Shown here in pieces: positions 17,880 to 27,544 of a DNA stretch of 64,000 nucleotides. Location of the stretch: contig CAWFYJ010000004.1 of assembly GCA_963820055.1 (NCBI GenBank), positions 718,171 through 782,170 on the forward strand, read 5' to 3'. This DNA comes from RHKX01 sp963820055. Lineage in GTDB: Bacteria > Actinomycetota > Thermoleophilia > Solirubrobacterales > 70-9. The position numbers were made by a program, and so were the translations under genes. Positions within the stretch are counted from its first letter, which is position 1. Each line of letters opens with the position of its first letter. Below the pieces are notes generated by a model. That model saw only the letters and a program-made list of their open reading frames with translations, was not told the origin of the DNA and did no database searches.

Positions 17880-19499
17880 TTACTTCGAGAGCCAGACCTC
17901 GCGCAGGTTCCACCAGCCGATCGGATAGGTCTGGAAGTTCTGCACCGTGTCCTGGTAGCCGGTCACCGACTTCGTGAAGAACAGCGGCACGGCGGGAGCA
18001 TCGTCCTGGCCGATCTGCTGGATCTCCGCGAAGTCCGCGGCCCGCTTGTCCTCGTCGAGCGTTCCCTTCGCGTCGGCGAGCAGGTCCGTGACCTTCTTGT
18101 TGTCGTAGAACGTGCCGAGGGAATTGAGGCCGGCCGCCGGGTCGTAGACCAGAGCGGCGATCTCGTCGTCGGACAGCGTGTCGCTCGACAATGCGTCGCC
18201 GGGGAAGTCGCGGCCTGGCCGCCCTTGCCCTCGAGCCAGTCGGCGAACATCGTTCCGAAGCTCTTCGGGACGATCGTGACGTTGACGCCGATCTTGGCCC
18301 ACTCCGACTTGATGATCTCCGCCGTCTGCTTCTCGACGGCGTCACCCGACGGGATCTGGAGCTCGAGATCGAAGCCGTTCGGGACGCTCGACTTGTCCAT
18401 CAGCTCCTGGGCCTTCGTGATGTCGTACGGGTACGGGTCGATCGACTCGTCCCAGTACTTGACCGGCGGGATCTGGCTGTTCGCCACAGCGGCGTTGCCG
18501 AACAGGACGCTGTCGAGGATCTGCTCCTTCGGCGTCGCGTAGTTGAGGGCCTGACGGACCTCGACCTCGTCGAGCGGAGCCTCCTTCGTGTTGAGGAAGA
18601 TGGAGTCCCACTTCAGGGAGTCCGCCACCTCGACGTTGATGCCGTCGGTCGCCTGTAGCGATTCGACCTGGTTGTAGGGGAAGCGCGTCGGCGACGTCGA
18701 CCTCGCCGGAGCGCAGCTTCAGCGTCCGCGTGTTGGCGTCGGGGACGTATTCGAAGGTGACGCCGTCGAGATACGGCTCGCCCTCACGCCAGTAGTGCGG
18801 GTTGCGCTCGAGGACGGTCTCCTGGCCGCGCTTGAACTCGGTGACCATGAAGGGCCCGGAGCCGACCGGGTTCTCCGCGAAGTCCTTGTCGCCCTCCTGC
18901 TCGACCACCTTCTGCGGGACGATCGCCGCGGCGAACATCGCCAGGTTGTCCAGGAACGCGCCATCGACGCTGTTGAGGTTGATCTTCACGGTCTTGTCGT
19001 CGACGACGTCGACGCTGTCGATCGCGGCCCCGAGCGTCGCGTAGTTGACGTTGACCTTCGGATCGGCGAATCGCTCGATCGAGAACTTCACGTCCTCGGG
19101 AGTGACGGGGTCGCCGTTCGAGAACTGCGCGTCGCGGAGGTGGAAGGTCCACTCGAGGCCGTCGGGGGAGTGCTCCCACGATTCGGCGAGGCCCGGGACG
19201 ATCTTGTCGCCCTGGACTTCGACGAGCTGGTCGAAGATCTGCTGGATCGTGAAGATCGAGCCGTTGTTCGGCGCGTTGATCGGATCGAGGCCGGCCTCGG
19301 CGTCGAGCGAACGGGCAAACGTCAGCGTGCCGCCCGTGACCGGATCCCCGGTCGCAGCGCTGCTCGAGTCGGTTCCGTCGGAACTGCTTCCACACGCAGC
19401 GAGGACCACGCCGACCGCAAACAGCGCGGCCAGGAACATGGCCTTGACTGCCCGGCCGCGGGTACGCGGGTTCGGGTTATCGGCACTCAGCGGACTCAT
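17880..19499 (-). CDS. Family 5 extracellular solute-binding lipoprotein (frameshifted)
   Basis: The signal peptide ends in a lipobox (VGVVLAACGSSS). An SBP family 5 fold of peptide, nickel and opine binders follows: WEHSPDGLEWTFHLRDAQFS, GDPVTPEDVKFSIERFADP, GSGPFMVTEFKRGQ and RQALNYATPKEQIL. ATG 19499 is preceded by GGGAGGAAAGTTTG. Frames change near 18.68 and 18.2 kb with conserved sequence on both sides. First gene of the importer operon; the ligand cannot be told from sequence. A TGGT-N6-ACCA inverted repeat lies 49 bases upstream. Confidence 0.88.
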
Positions 19500-19547
19500 C
19501 AAACTTTCCTCCCACAGGGTCGATGACGTTTGTCTGTGCATCCAATG

Positions 19548-19567
19548 ATCTGGTGATCATACCAGAT
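19548..19567. promoter_or_regulatory. Candidate GntR operator before the importer operon
   Basis: Inverted repeat ATCTGGT-N6-ACCAGAT, 49 bp upstream of the binding-protein start. Its TGGT/ACCA half-sites match the sites at 20411, 20511 and 27466. The spacer is 6, not 3, bases. Confidence 0.5.
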
Positions 19568-19645
19568 GCGACGACAGCAGACGAGGATGTCCTCTGAGCA
19601 GACCTCAGGGAGGAATAGCGTTGCTCTGGAGGCTTGGGAGGGAGC

Positions 19646-20382
19646 TCAGCCGGCGCCGGCTTCGCGGTACCGATCGGCCAGCTGGAGGATGTGCTGGCGC
19701 ATCAGCTCCGCCGCCCGCTCGCCGTCCTGATCGCGGACGGCTGCGTAGATGCCTTTGTGCTCTTCGAGGTCCCAGCTGCCGAAGCCGGGAAGTGCATAGA
19801 CCTTGGGGGCGCGCTCGGTCATCAGCTCGACAAAGGTCTGAATCATCGCCGCGAGCACCTCGTTGTGGGCGGCTTCGGCGAGCAGGACGTTGAAAGAGGT
19901 CGCGGCGCCGAGCGTCGAGTCGAGGTCGTCGGCGGAGAGACTGCGGTCCTGGATCGTCCAGCGCGGCCTCGATCCGCTGGAGATCCTCATCCGTTCGACG
20001 TTCGCGCGGCCAGCCGCGTGACCTCGACCTCGACGAGCAGACGGGCCTCGATGAACTCCCTCGTCTCGCCGCGCTGTAGTGCGCCGGTCAGGATCGAGTG
20101 GGGCTCCTCGGCCTCCTCGGGACCGTCGACCGGGACGTCGTCGGCGATGAACGCGCCCTGCCCATGGCGGATCGTCAGGACCCCGAGGACGGCGAGACCG
20201 TTCAGCGCCTCGCGGACGGTGGAGCGGCCGACGCCGAGGTCCTTGGTCAGCTCGCGCTCGGACGGCACCTTGGTGCCGGGCGGCAGATCCTTGAACGCCT
20301 CCATGAGCTGCTGCGCCACCGTTTCGGAGAGCTTCCGACGGGAGGCCGGCTCGAGCGAAACTCTCGGTGGCGTCGCTTCCAT
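19646..20382 (-). CDS. GntR-family regulator, FadR subfamily (frameshifted)
   Basis: An N-terminal winged helix (ETVAQQLMEAFKDLPPG, VPSERELTKDLGVGRSTVRE, IRHGQGAFI) and a C-terminal FCD ligand-binding domain with metal-ligand-like Asp and His residues (AATSFNVLLAEAAHNEVLAAM, EEHKGIYAAVRDQDGERA). The frame changes near 19.95-19.99 kb between the two domains. It sits between the importer operon and the divergent catabolic operon, so it probably controls both in response to the substrate. A TACAGT box 8 bases before ATG 20382 and a TGGTCAGATCA site over the -35 region suggest a leaderless, autoregulated transcript. Confidence 0.88.
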
Positions 20383-20390
20383 TCGACGTC

Positions 20391-20396
20391 ACTGTA
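20391..20396 (-). promoter_or_regulatory. -10 box of leaderless gntR promoter
   Basis: TACAGT on the minus strand, 8 bases upstream of ATG 20382. Confidence 0.5.
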
Positions 20397-20410
20397 GAGC
20401 AAGGTGCTGA

Positions 20411-20421
20411 TGATCTGACCA
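20411..20421 (-). promoter_or_regulatory. Candidate GntR operator at the regulator's own promoter
   Basis: TGGTCAGATCA on the minus strand, identical to the 11-mer at 27466-27476. It lies about 15 bases upstream of the regulator's -10 box, over the -35 region. Confidence 0.55.
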
Positions 20422-20467
20422 GGCGCCCAGAGGTGGATGCAGGCCCGGGCGCGCGCGTGGGGGTTGC

Positions 20468-20498
20468 TTGACGCCGAAAATGAGGATCCTGCTAGCTT
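20468..20498 (+). promoter_or_regulatory. Candidate promoter of the catabolic operon
   Basis: TTGACG (20468-20473) and TAGCTT (20493-20498) with a 19-base spacer. The operator at 20511-20521 begins 12 bases downstream of the -10, where a bound repressor would block initiation. The 27.5 kb promoter has the same -35 and spacing. Confidence 0.4.
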
Positions 20499-20510
20499 CA
20501 TGTGAACTTA

Positions 20511-20521
20511 TGGTCAGACCA
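20511..20521. promoter_or_regulatory. Candidate GntR operator before ridA-like gene
   Basis: TGGTCAGACCA, a TGGT-N3-ACCA palindrome of the FadR-subfamily type, just downstream of the candidate promoter. One base differs from the sites at 20411 and 27466. Confidence 0.55.
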
Positions 20522-20557
20522 CCTGATGATCTGCGGCACGAGCGGCATCCCATTCTG

Positions 20558-20938
20558 ATGGGCGCCGGCACCACCCTCGACTCGGGCATCGACGCGCCGT
20601 TGATGTCGGATGCGATCCGCTTCGGCGACCTCCTCTTCCTCTCCGGCCGCGCCGCCGTCGACCCCGCGACCGGCAACCTGCGTGCGGACGACTTCGCAGG
20701 GCAGATGGACATCGTCCTCGCCGACGCGCTCGCGGTCCTGGAGGCTTCGGGATCGGGTCCGGAGCACGCACTCCGGGTCGAGTGCTGGCTCGCCGACCGC
20801 TCCGACTTCGCCGCCTGGAACGCCGGCTACGCCGCCGCGTTTCCGCCGCCGCGCCCGGCCCGCACGACGCTCGTCGCCGATTTCCCGGTCGCCGGGCTGT
20901 TGATCGAACTGCAGCTGACGGCGGCGGTGCCGTCATGA
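20558..20938 (+). CDS. RidA-family (YjgF/YER057c) protein
   Basis: 126 residues from ATG 20558. RidA signatures are AIRFGDLLFLSGRAAVDPATG, the Q-M-D-IVLADALAVLEASG helix, the catalytic-type Arg in ALRVECWLAD and the terminal LLIELQLTAAV. Family members hydrolyse reactive enamines and imines to 2-oxo acids. That suits its place 4 bases into an FAD amine oxidase gene (ATGA). An earlier ATG at 20510 falls on the operator, so 20558 is preferred. Confidence 0.85.
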   Translation: MGAGTTLDSGIDAPLMSDAIRFGDLLFLSGRAAVDPATGNLRADDFAGQMDIVLADALAVLEASGSGPEHALRVECWLADRSDFAAWNAGYAAAFPPPRPARTTLVADFPVAGLLIELQLTAAVPS

Positions 20939-22215
20939 GCTGCCCCGCGATCCGTCGTCGTCGTCGGCGGCGGCGTCGCCGGCCTCTGCTCGGCCTACTA
21001 CCTGCGCCGTGTCGGCGTCGACGTCACGGTCGTCGAGTCGAATCGGGTCGGCAGCGGCGCGTCCTGGGGCAACGGCGGCTGGGTCTGTCCCGCGCAGGCC
21101 GGGCCCCTGCCCGAGCCCGGGCTCACCTGGTACGGGATCCGATCGCTCTTCGATCGCGACTCGGCCCTCTACTTCCAGCTCTCCAAGTTCCCGGAGCTCG
21201 CACCCTGGCTGCTCCGCTTCTGGACCTACTGCAACCGCCGCGACCATGAGCACGGCGTCTCCGCCCTCGCCTCGCTCGGCCGCGACGTCTTCGACCTCGT
21301 CGACGAGATGCGCTCCGATGGCGTCGAGTTCGAGCTGCACCGGAACGGGATGGTCGTCGTCGCCCGCGAGCCGGAGACGGCGCGAGGCGAGCTCGAGAAG
21401 CTCCAGCCGATGCGGGCGTTCGGATACGAGCTTCCCGACGACGTCCTCGACCCGTCGGCGCTCCACGCGCTCGAGCCGGCGCTCGCCGACGAGGTCAACG
21501 GCGGCTTTGAGGTCACGCAGCACTGGCACGTGCGGCCGGACTCGTTCACGGCCGGACTCGCGGCGCGGCTGCGCGAGATGGGCACCGAGATCATCGAGGC
21601 CGCCGAGGTCACCGACTTCTCGCTGCGACGGCTCCCGGGTGAGCGCCGTCCGCACGGCGGCCGGCGACTACGACGCCGACGCCTTCCTGCTGGCCGCGGG
21701 CGCCTGGACCTCGCCGCTGGCGCGGATGCTCGGAGTCCGCTTCCCGATGCAGGCCGGCAAGGGGTACAGCTTCTCGGTCAGCCCGACGGTCATGCCGAGC
21801 GCACTCGATCCTCCTCGCCGACGTCCACGTCGGCTGCACGCCGTTCGGCGACCGGATGCGGATCGGCGGAACGATGGAGTTCAGCGGCCTCAACATCAGG
21901 CTCGACCACAAGCGCATCGACGACATCACCGTGGCCGCCCGCAAGGCGTTCCAGCCCTGGCGGACGCCGGCGATCGACGAGGTCTGGGCCGGGATGCGCC
22001 CGATCACCCCAGACGGCCTGCCGGTCCTCGACCGGACGAGCGTTCCGAACGTATTCGTCGCGACCGGCTATGCGATGCAGGGCGTGACGCTCGCCGCCCC
22101 AGCGGGACGCGCGATGGCCGAGTTGATCACCACCGACCGCAAGCCCGAGCTCCTCGACCCGTTCGGCATCGAGCGCCTGCAGGGCATCCGCAGAAGGAGA
22201 AACGGCAATGGATGA
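20935..22215 (+). CDS. DadA-like FAD-dependent amino-acid oxidase/dehydrogenase (frameshifted)
   Basis: The DAO fold is recovered over three frames. A GGGVAGLCSAYYLRR FAD motif follows the start. Then come the GNGGWVCPAQAGPLPEPG segment characteristic of the DadA group, DADAFLLAAGAWTSP, and a C-terminal MRPITPDGLPVLDRTSVPN with VATGYAMQGVTLA. Base gains near 20.95, 21.64 and 21.81 kb account for the breaks. Probably oxidises an imported (D-)amino acid or secondary amine to an imine that the upstream RidA protein hydrolyses. Overlaps its neighbours on both sides. Confidence 0.85.
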
Positions 22216-23079
22216 GCGAGTGCGGGTCGTGATCATCGGCTCGGGAAACATCGGCAGCGACCTGCTCGCGAAGGCGGGCCGGAGCGAGAAGCTCGAGGTC
22301 GCCGGAATGGCGGGCATCGACCCGGACTCGCCGGGCCTCGCTCGCGCTGCCGAGGCCGGCGTCGCCACCTCCCACGTCGGCCTCGCGGACCTGCTCGACC
22401 GCGTCCCGGACGTGGACGTCGCCTTCGACGCGACCTCGGCCTACGCCCACGCCGATCACGCCGCGATCCTCGCCGAGCGCGGGATCCGATCGATCGACCT
22501 GACGCCCGCCGGCCTCGGACCGGCCGTGATCCCAGCGGTCAACATCGAAGAGCACGCGGACGCGCCGGACGTCAACCTCGTCACCTGCGGCGCCCAGGCA
22601 ACGATCCCCGTCGTGGCAGCGATCGCCGGCGTCACCGAGGTCCCGTACGCCGAGATCGTCTCGACGATCTCGGCGCGCTCGGCCGGGCCCGGGACGCGCG
22701 CCAACATCGACGAGTTCACGCAGTCGACCGCACGGGCGCTCGAGTCGGTCGGCGGCGCCCGGAAGGGCAAGGCGATAATGCTGCTCAACCCCGCCGACCC
22801 CCCGGTGCTGATGAGGAACGCGATCTACGCCGACATTCCCGGCGCCGACGCAGGACCGCGTCGTCGCCGCGGTCGAGGAGATCGTCGCCTCCGTCGCCTC
22901 CTACGTGCCCGGCTACCGGACGACTGCACCGCCCGAGCGTCCTCGACGACGTGATCACGGTCCTGCTCGAGGTCGAAGGCGCCGGCGACTACCTGCCCGA
23001 GTACGCGGGCAACCTCGACATCATGACCAGCGCCGCGGTTCGCATGGCCGAGCTGCAGGCGACGGAAGGAGACGGCCGC
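22208..23079 (+). CDS. Acetaldehyde dehydrogenase (acylating), MhpF/DmpF-like (frameshifted)
   Basis: N-terminal Rossmann motif VVIIGSGNIGSDLL, catalytic Cys in NLVTCGAQATIPVVAA, and the C-terminal YLPEYAGNLDIMTSAAVR. The enzyme turns an aldehyde plus CoA and NAD into acyl-CoA. In known systems it forms a channelling complex with the aldolase encoded next. Base gains occur near 22.86 and 22.94 kb. As given there is no stop codon before the aldolase: the frame runs straight through TTG 23080. The end at 23079 is therefore an estimate. Confidence 0.88.
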
Positions 23080-24096
23080 TTGAGCCCGCAGGTGAAGCTC
23101 GTCGACACGACGATGCGGGACGGCTCCCACTCCGTCGCGCACCAGTACACGCCCGAGCAGGTCGCCACGGCCGCCAAGCTCCTCGACGACGCCGGGGTCT
23201 GGGCGATCGCGGTCGGTCACGGTGACGGCCTCGGCGCGAACTCCCGCCAGTACGGCTTCGGCGCATACCCCGATGCGGAGCTGCTGCGAGCGCGCCGCCG
23301 ACGTCATCGAGCGGGCCGAGATCGCGGTCGCTCTGCTGCCCGGGCATCGGCACCAAGGAGGACCTCCGGGCCGCGCACGACGCAGGCGCGACGGTCGTCC
23401 GCGTCTCGACCGTGATCACCGAGGCCGACATCGGGATCCAGCACCTCAAGCTCGCCCGCGAGCTGGGCATGGCTGCGCACAGCCACCTCAACATGGCCTC
23501 GATCGGCTCCGTCGAGCAGACCGTGGAAGCGGCGCGCATCGTCGTCGACGCCGGCAGCACGGCCGCCTATCTCGTCGACACCTGCGGGGCGTTCCTCCAG
23601 GACGACGTCCGCGCCCGGGTCAGTGCGCTTCGCGAGGCACTCGACGACGAGATCGAGATCGGGATCCACGAGCACAACAACCTCTCGCTCGCCGTCTCGA
23701 ACAGCCTCGCGGCGATCCAGGAGGGGGCGACGATCGCCGACGTGACGCTCGCCGGAATGGGCGCCGGTGCCGGCAACTGCCAGGGCGAGGCGCTCGTCGC
23801 GGTCCTCGAGCGCCTCGGGCATCGATTCCGGCGCCGACCTATTCGCCCTCCAGGACGCGGCCGACGGGTTCGTCCGCAAGGAGCTGATGCCGGGACCGAT
23901 CGTCGTCGACCGGCTGACGGCATCGATGGGATACGCGAACGTCCCGGCGAGCTTCCTCCTCCACGCGATCCGCGCCGGCGAGCGCTTCGGCGTCGACCCG
24001 CGGAGCATCATCCTCGCACTCGGCGAGCGCAAGGCGGTGACGGGTCAGGAGGACATGATCCTCGACGTCGCCGCGGGCCTGGCGCAACCGGCATGA
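23080..24096 (+). CDS. 4-hydroxy-2-oxovalerate aldolase, MhpE/DmpG-like (frameshifted)
   Basis: A TIM-barrel HMGL-like aldolase. The metal and substrate motif VKLVDTTMRDGSHSVAHQYT opens the protein, with IGIHEHNNLSLAVSN and GMGAGAGNCQGEALVAVLE later. The DmpG communication domain (GYANVPASFLLHAIRAGERF) closes it. Cleaves a 4-hydroxy-2-oxo acid to pyruvate and an aldehyde. TTG 23080 has a strong ribosome site (GGAAGGAGA) 8 bases upstream. Frames change near 23.29, 23.34 and 23.82 kb. ATG of the next gene overlaps the TGA. Confidence 0.88.
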
Positions 24097-25416
24097 ACGC
24101 GGCCGGCGGCGTCCGCTGTTCGTCATCGACGACGACCCGACCGGCGCCCAGGCTCAGGCGGACGTGCCGATCCTGCTCGGCTGGGACCTCGGAGCTGATC
24201 GCCGCGGCGGCGCGCGGAGGGGCCGCGCGCTCTGCATCTGCTGACCAACAGCCGCGCCCTCGACGCCGAGGGCGCCTACGCGATCGTCCGCGACGCGGCC
24301 GAGGCGGTCGCCGCCGCCGCCCCGGACCCGCGGGTGGTCCTCCGCGGCGACAGCACCCTCCGCGGCCATCTCCTGCCCGAGTACGAGGCGACCCGGGACG
24401 CACTCTGGCCCGGCGCAGGCCCCGCCGCTTCTGCTCGTGCCGGCGCTCCCGGCGGCGGGGCGGATCACCCGCGACGGGCGTCCATTGGCTGGTCCGGGAC
24501 GGAAGGCGCATCGCGCTCGCCGACACGGAGTTCGCTCGCGACGGCGAGTTCACCTACTCGACGCGCGCGGCTGCTCGACTGGGCCGAAGAACGTTCGGGC
24601 GGCCTCTTCCCGGCAGCCGACGGAATCGAGATCGGCCGGGACGGTGGTCCGCTCCGCCGAAGGCCCCGGCGCGTCGCCGAGGCGCTGGTCGGGCGGCCGT
24701 TGCGGCCGGCCCCGGCCGTCGTCGTCCCCGACGCCGAGTCGAACGCCGACCTGCGAAGCGATCGCCGACCGGCCTCGGCGCAGGCGCGCGAGCGGAATCC
24801 GGCGATCATCGTCCGCTGCGGGCCCGCCTTCGCGAGCATCCTCTCGGGGGCGGCGGCCACGGACGTGGTCGCACTTCCGCGAGGTCGGCCGGGGGCTGCT
24901 CGTAGTCGTCGGCTCGCACGTGCCGATGACGACCGCCGCAACTGGACGGCGCTCGAACGCGCGCGCACCCGAGTCGGTGATCGAGGTCGACGCGGGCGCG
25001 CTCGCCGGCGGCGATCGCGGACGCCGCCGTCGAAGCCGCGCGTCGAGGCAGGCGCGGGTTCTGCTCGACCGGGACCGGCTCGCGATCGTCGCGACCCCCC
25101 GGACGGTCGACCCGGACGCGCTCGGGCCGAGCGCCGGGGATCCGCATCGCCCGATCGGGCTCGCGCGCGTCGTCGCCGAGCTCGCGGGACGCGCACGACG
25201 TCCTGCTCTCGAAGGGCGGAATCACTTCGGCGGTGAACGTCAAGGAGGGGCTGCGGTGCCCGGCGCGCCCAGATCGTCGGACCGGTCACCGCGGGCATCG
25301 CGCTCTGGGAGGTCCACACCGACGGCGGCGACCGCCGTCCGGTGATCGTCTTCCCGGGTAACGTCGGCGAAGCCCATGAGCTCGCCGATCTCGTGAAGCG
25401 GCTGATCGGGGACTAG
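24093..25416 (+). CDS. DUF1537 four-carbon acid sugar kinase-like protein (heavily frameshifted)
   Basis: The N-terminal kinase motif FVIDDDPTGAQAQADVP, then LHLLTNSRAL, VVLRGDSTLRGHLLPEYEA and the C-terminal nucleotide-binding half (LSKGGITSAVNVKEGL, RPVIVFPGNVGEAHELADLV) are visible across at least eight frame changes. The family phosphorylates sugar acids such as threonate, erythronate and 3-oxo-tetronates. It is followed at once by a class II aldolase, the usual pairing for splitting the phosphorylated acid. The variant DDDPTG, not ADDLTG, suggests a less studied branch. Confidence 0.78.
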
Positions 25417-26269
25417 ATGCTGACCTCGTTCATCGATCTGCTCGAGGAGAGCGAGCGGCGCGGAAGCGCCCTCGGCGCTTTCACGTGTTACGACCTCGAG
25501 GTCGCCGCGCGCAGTCCTCGACGCGGCCGCCGCACGCGATTGCGGCGTCGTGCTGCTGATCAGCCGCGACGCCTTCGCAGCGCCCGGTGGCGACCTGCTC
25601 CTCGCCGGCGTCCGCGCGGCGGCCGAGCGGTCGCCGGCGCGTGCCTGCGTGCAGCTCGACCACGTCGCCGACATTGAGCTTGATCGAGGCGGCGCTCGAG
25701 CTCGGGGCCGGGCGCCGTGATGGCCGACGGCTCGAAGCTTCCCTTCGACGAGAACGTCGCGCTCGTCAGCCGAGGCCCAGCGACTCGCCGGCGCGCACGG
25801 CGCCGGCGTCGAGGCCGAGCTCGGCCACGTCGCGGGCGGTGAGGACGTAGCCGCCGCGACCGAGGCCGGCGGCGCTGACCGATCCTGCCGAGGCGGCCCG
25901 CTTCGTCGAGCTGACCGGCGTCGCCCTGCTCGCCGTCTCGATCGGCAACGTTCACGGCAGGTACGCGAGCGAGCCGAAGCTCGACTGGGAGCTCCTCGCC
26001 GCGGCTCGCGGACGACCTCGACGCCGCCGCTTTCGCTCCACGGCGCCTCGGGCCTGGCCGACGCCGACGTGCGGCGCGCCGTCGGCCTCGGCATCCGCAA
26101 GGTCAACGTCAACACCGAGCTCCGCGAGGCCTACCTGGCCGCGACGGCCGACGCGCTCCCCGCGCGCGCCGACGGGCTTCGCGTCCTCGCCCTCCACCAC
26201 GCCCAGACCGCAGCCGTTCACCAGCTCGTCGACGAGAAGATCGGCGTCTTCACGGAAGGAACCACATGA
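25417..26269 (+). CDS. Class II fructose-bisphosphate aldolase-like enzyme (heavily frameshifted)
   Basis: Starts one base after the preceding stop. Motifs of the zinc-dependent ketose-bisphosphate aldolases are spread over several frames: QLDHVAD (zinc His), MADGSKLPFDENV, VEAELGHVAGGED, SIGNVHGRY (zinc His) and GIRKVNVNTELREAYLAA (phosphate-binding loop). At about 280 residues it matches the tagatose/KbaY or YdjI size class. Likely cleaves the phosphorylated product of the upstream kinase. At least six single-base frame changes. Confidence 0.8.
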
Positions 26270-26715
26270 CCCGTCCAACCCCCTCCGCCGCCTCGATCAC
26301 GTCGCCGTCGCCGTCGCCGACACCGAGGCCGCTCTCGAGTACTTCACCGGGACGCTCGGCCTCGCGGTCGTCAGCTCGCGAGGAGATCGAGACACCTCAC
26401 GGTCCGGCTCACCTACCTCGACGCCGGCAGCATCTTCATTCAGCTTGTCGAGCCGCTCGACGACGCGAGCCCGATCGCCGACTTCATCGCCGCCGAGGGC
26501 GAGGGGCTCCACCACATCGCCTTCGGTGTGGAGGACGTGCCGGGGGACGGCGGCGGCGCTCGCCGACCCTGGCGCGCCGGCGGTCACCGTGGGCAGCGGC
26601 CGCGGCCGGCCCTCAGCCTTCGTGCCGGGGCCGAGCCCATCACGGGCTCCGCGTCGAGGTCACCGGCTTCGACGAGGAAGCAGACGTGGTCGCCCGCCCG
26701 GGTCTGATCCCGTGA
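26266..26715 (+). CDS. VOC-family (glyoxalase/epimerase-like) protein (frameshifted)
   Basis: Reads as LDHVAVAVADTEAALEYFTG, VRLTYLDAGSIFIQLVEP and GLHHIAFGVEDV across several frames. These are the metal-binding His/Glu positions of methylmalonyl-CoA epimerase-like VOC enzymes. ATG 26266 overlaps the aldolase stop (ATGA). It is the last gene of the operon, and its substrate is unknown. Frame changes near 26.30, 26.39, 26.55 and 26.62 kb. Confidence 0.72.
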   Translation: MTRPTPSAASITSPSPSPTPRPLSSTSPGRSASRSSAREEIETPHGPAHLPRRRQHLHSACRAARRREPDRRLHRRRGRGAPPHRLRCGGRAGGRRRRSPTLARRRSPWAAAAAGPQPSCRGRAHHGLRVEVTGFDEEADVVARPGLIP

Positions 26716-26734
26716 CGGGCGCCCGTCCCGTTCC

Positions 26735-27434
26735 CTACTCGTAGGTCTCGACCTCGAAGTGGGAGAGGCCGTGGTCGTTGTAGGTGTCGCCGACACCGAA
26801 GTTGAAGCCGATGCCCGGGGCTCCGGTCTTCCAGGTGTCGTCGACCGTGGTGATCTTCTTGACCCCGTTGATGTAGCCGGTGATCACGTCGCCTTCGATC
26901 GTCGCCTCGATCACGTCGCCGTGCTCGACGCCGAACTCGGGTCCGGTCTCACGCTGTAGCGAGGTCCAGTCGCCCACCGCTCCGTTCCAGCGGACGATCT
27001 CGGCGTAGCCGAGCTCACCCTTCAGGCAGCGGAAGAAGATCTCGTAGCCGGAGATCGAGTGCGGCGCGAGCGTGTGGCGGAGGCGGATCTGGACCTCCTG
27101 GAACCACTCCTCGGTCGGGTTCTCGACGTGGGCGGTGGCCTTGCCGTGCTGGTTGGGCCCCCACTCGCCGGTCGAGGACCGCCGTCGGGTCGTCGTAGTC
27201 GCCCTCCGGGGTCTCGTCCTCGTCGAGCGCCTCGCCGTCGAGGCTCTGCTCGGCCCGCTTCTCGAGGGCGTTCATCCGCGAGGGCGCGCCGTGGACGAAG
27301 CCGTTGGTGATCGTGCAGTCGGTGAAGTCGATCGCGTCCTTCTTGCCGTTCAGCCACATCCCGTTCTCCGAGATCGGGTCCTCGTCGACGCTGAAATCGG
27401 TCTCGTAGGACCGAACGACTTTCCTCTGCTCCAT
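26735..27434 (-). CDS. Concanavalin-like beta-sandwich protein (frameshifted)
   Basis: About 232 residues once one base gain near 27.17 kb is allowed. The pattern resembles LamG or DUF1080/GH16-like jelly rolls: an N-terminal SYETDFSVDEDPISENGMW, a middle of alternating strands, and a terminal GDVIEATIEGDVITGYINGV, GAPGIGFNFGVGD, FEVETYE. No signal peptide, so apparently cytoplasmic. Strong ribosome site AGGAGAGAACCGCA. It is divergent from the DSD1 operon and shares a regulatory region carrying TGGTCAGATCA, which ties it to the catabolic regulon. Function unknown. Confidence 0.6.
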
Positions 27435-27465
27435 TGCGGTTCTCTCCTGGTTGAACTCGGTGAAC

Positions 27466-27476
27466 TGGTCAGATCA
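27466..27476 (+). promoter_or_regulatory. Candidate GntR operator in the 27.5 kb divergent region
   Basis: TGGTCAGATCA, identical to the site in front of the GntR gene 7 kb away. It is placed 32 bases upstream of the minus-strand gene at 27434 and upstream of the plus-strand promoter at 27498-27528. Confidence 0.55.
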
Positions 27477-27497
27477 CCCGCTATTCATATCAAACCG

Positions 27498-27528
27498 TTG
27501 ACGGCTTGGCCACTCGAGCGGCTATGCT
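27498..27528 (+). promoter_or_regulatory. Candidate promoter of the DSD1 operon
   Basis: TTGACG (27498-27503) and TATGCT (27523-27528), spacer 19, 16 bases before ATG 27545. Same -35 and spacing as the promoter at 20468. Confidence 0.45.
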
Positions 27529-27544
27529 GTTGACAGGTCATCAG

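Noticed and set aside
20935..26715. Reading the broken catabolic genes as a decaying pseudogene cluster
   Set aside because: Active-site motifs are intact on both sides of every break and overlaps between genes are preserved, which decay would not maintain; consensus error fits better, though resequencing is needed.
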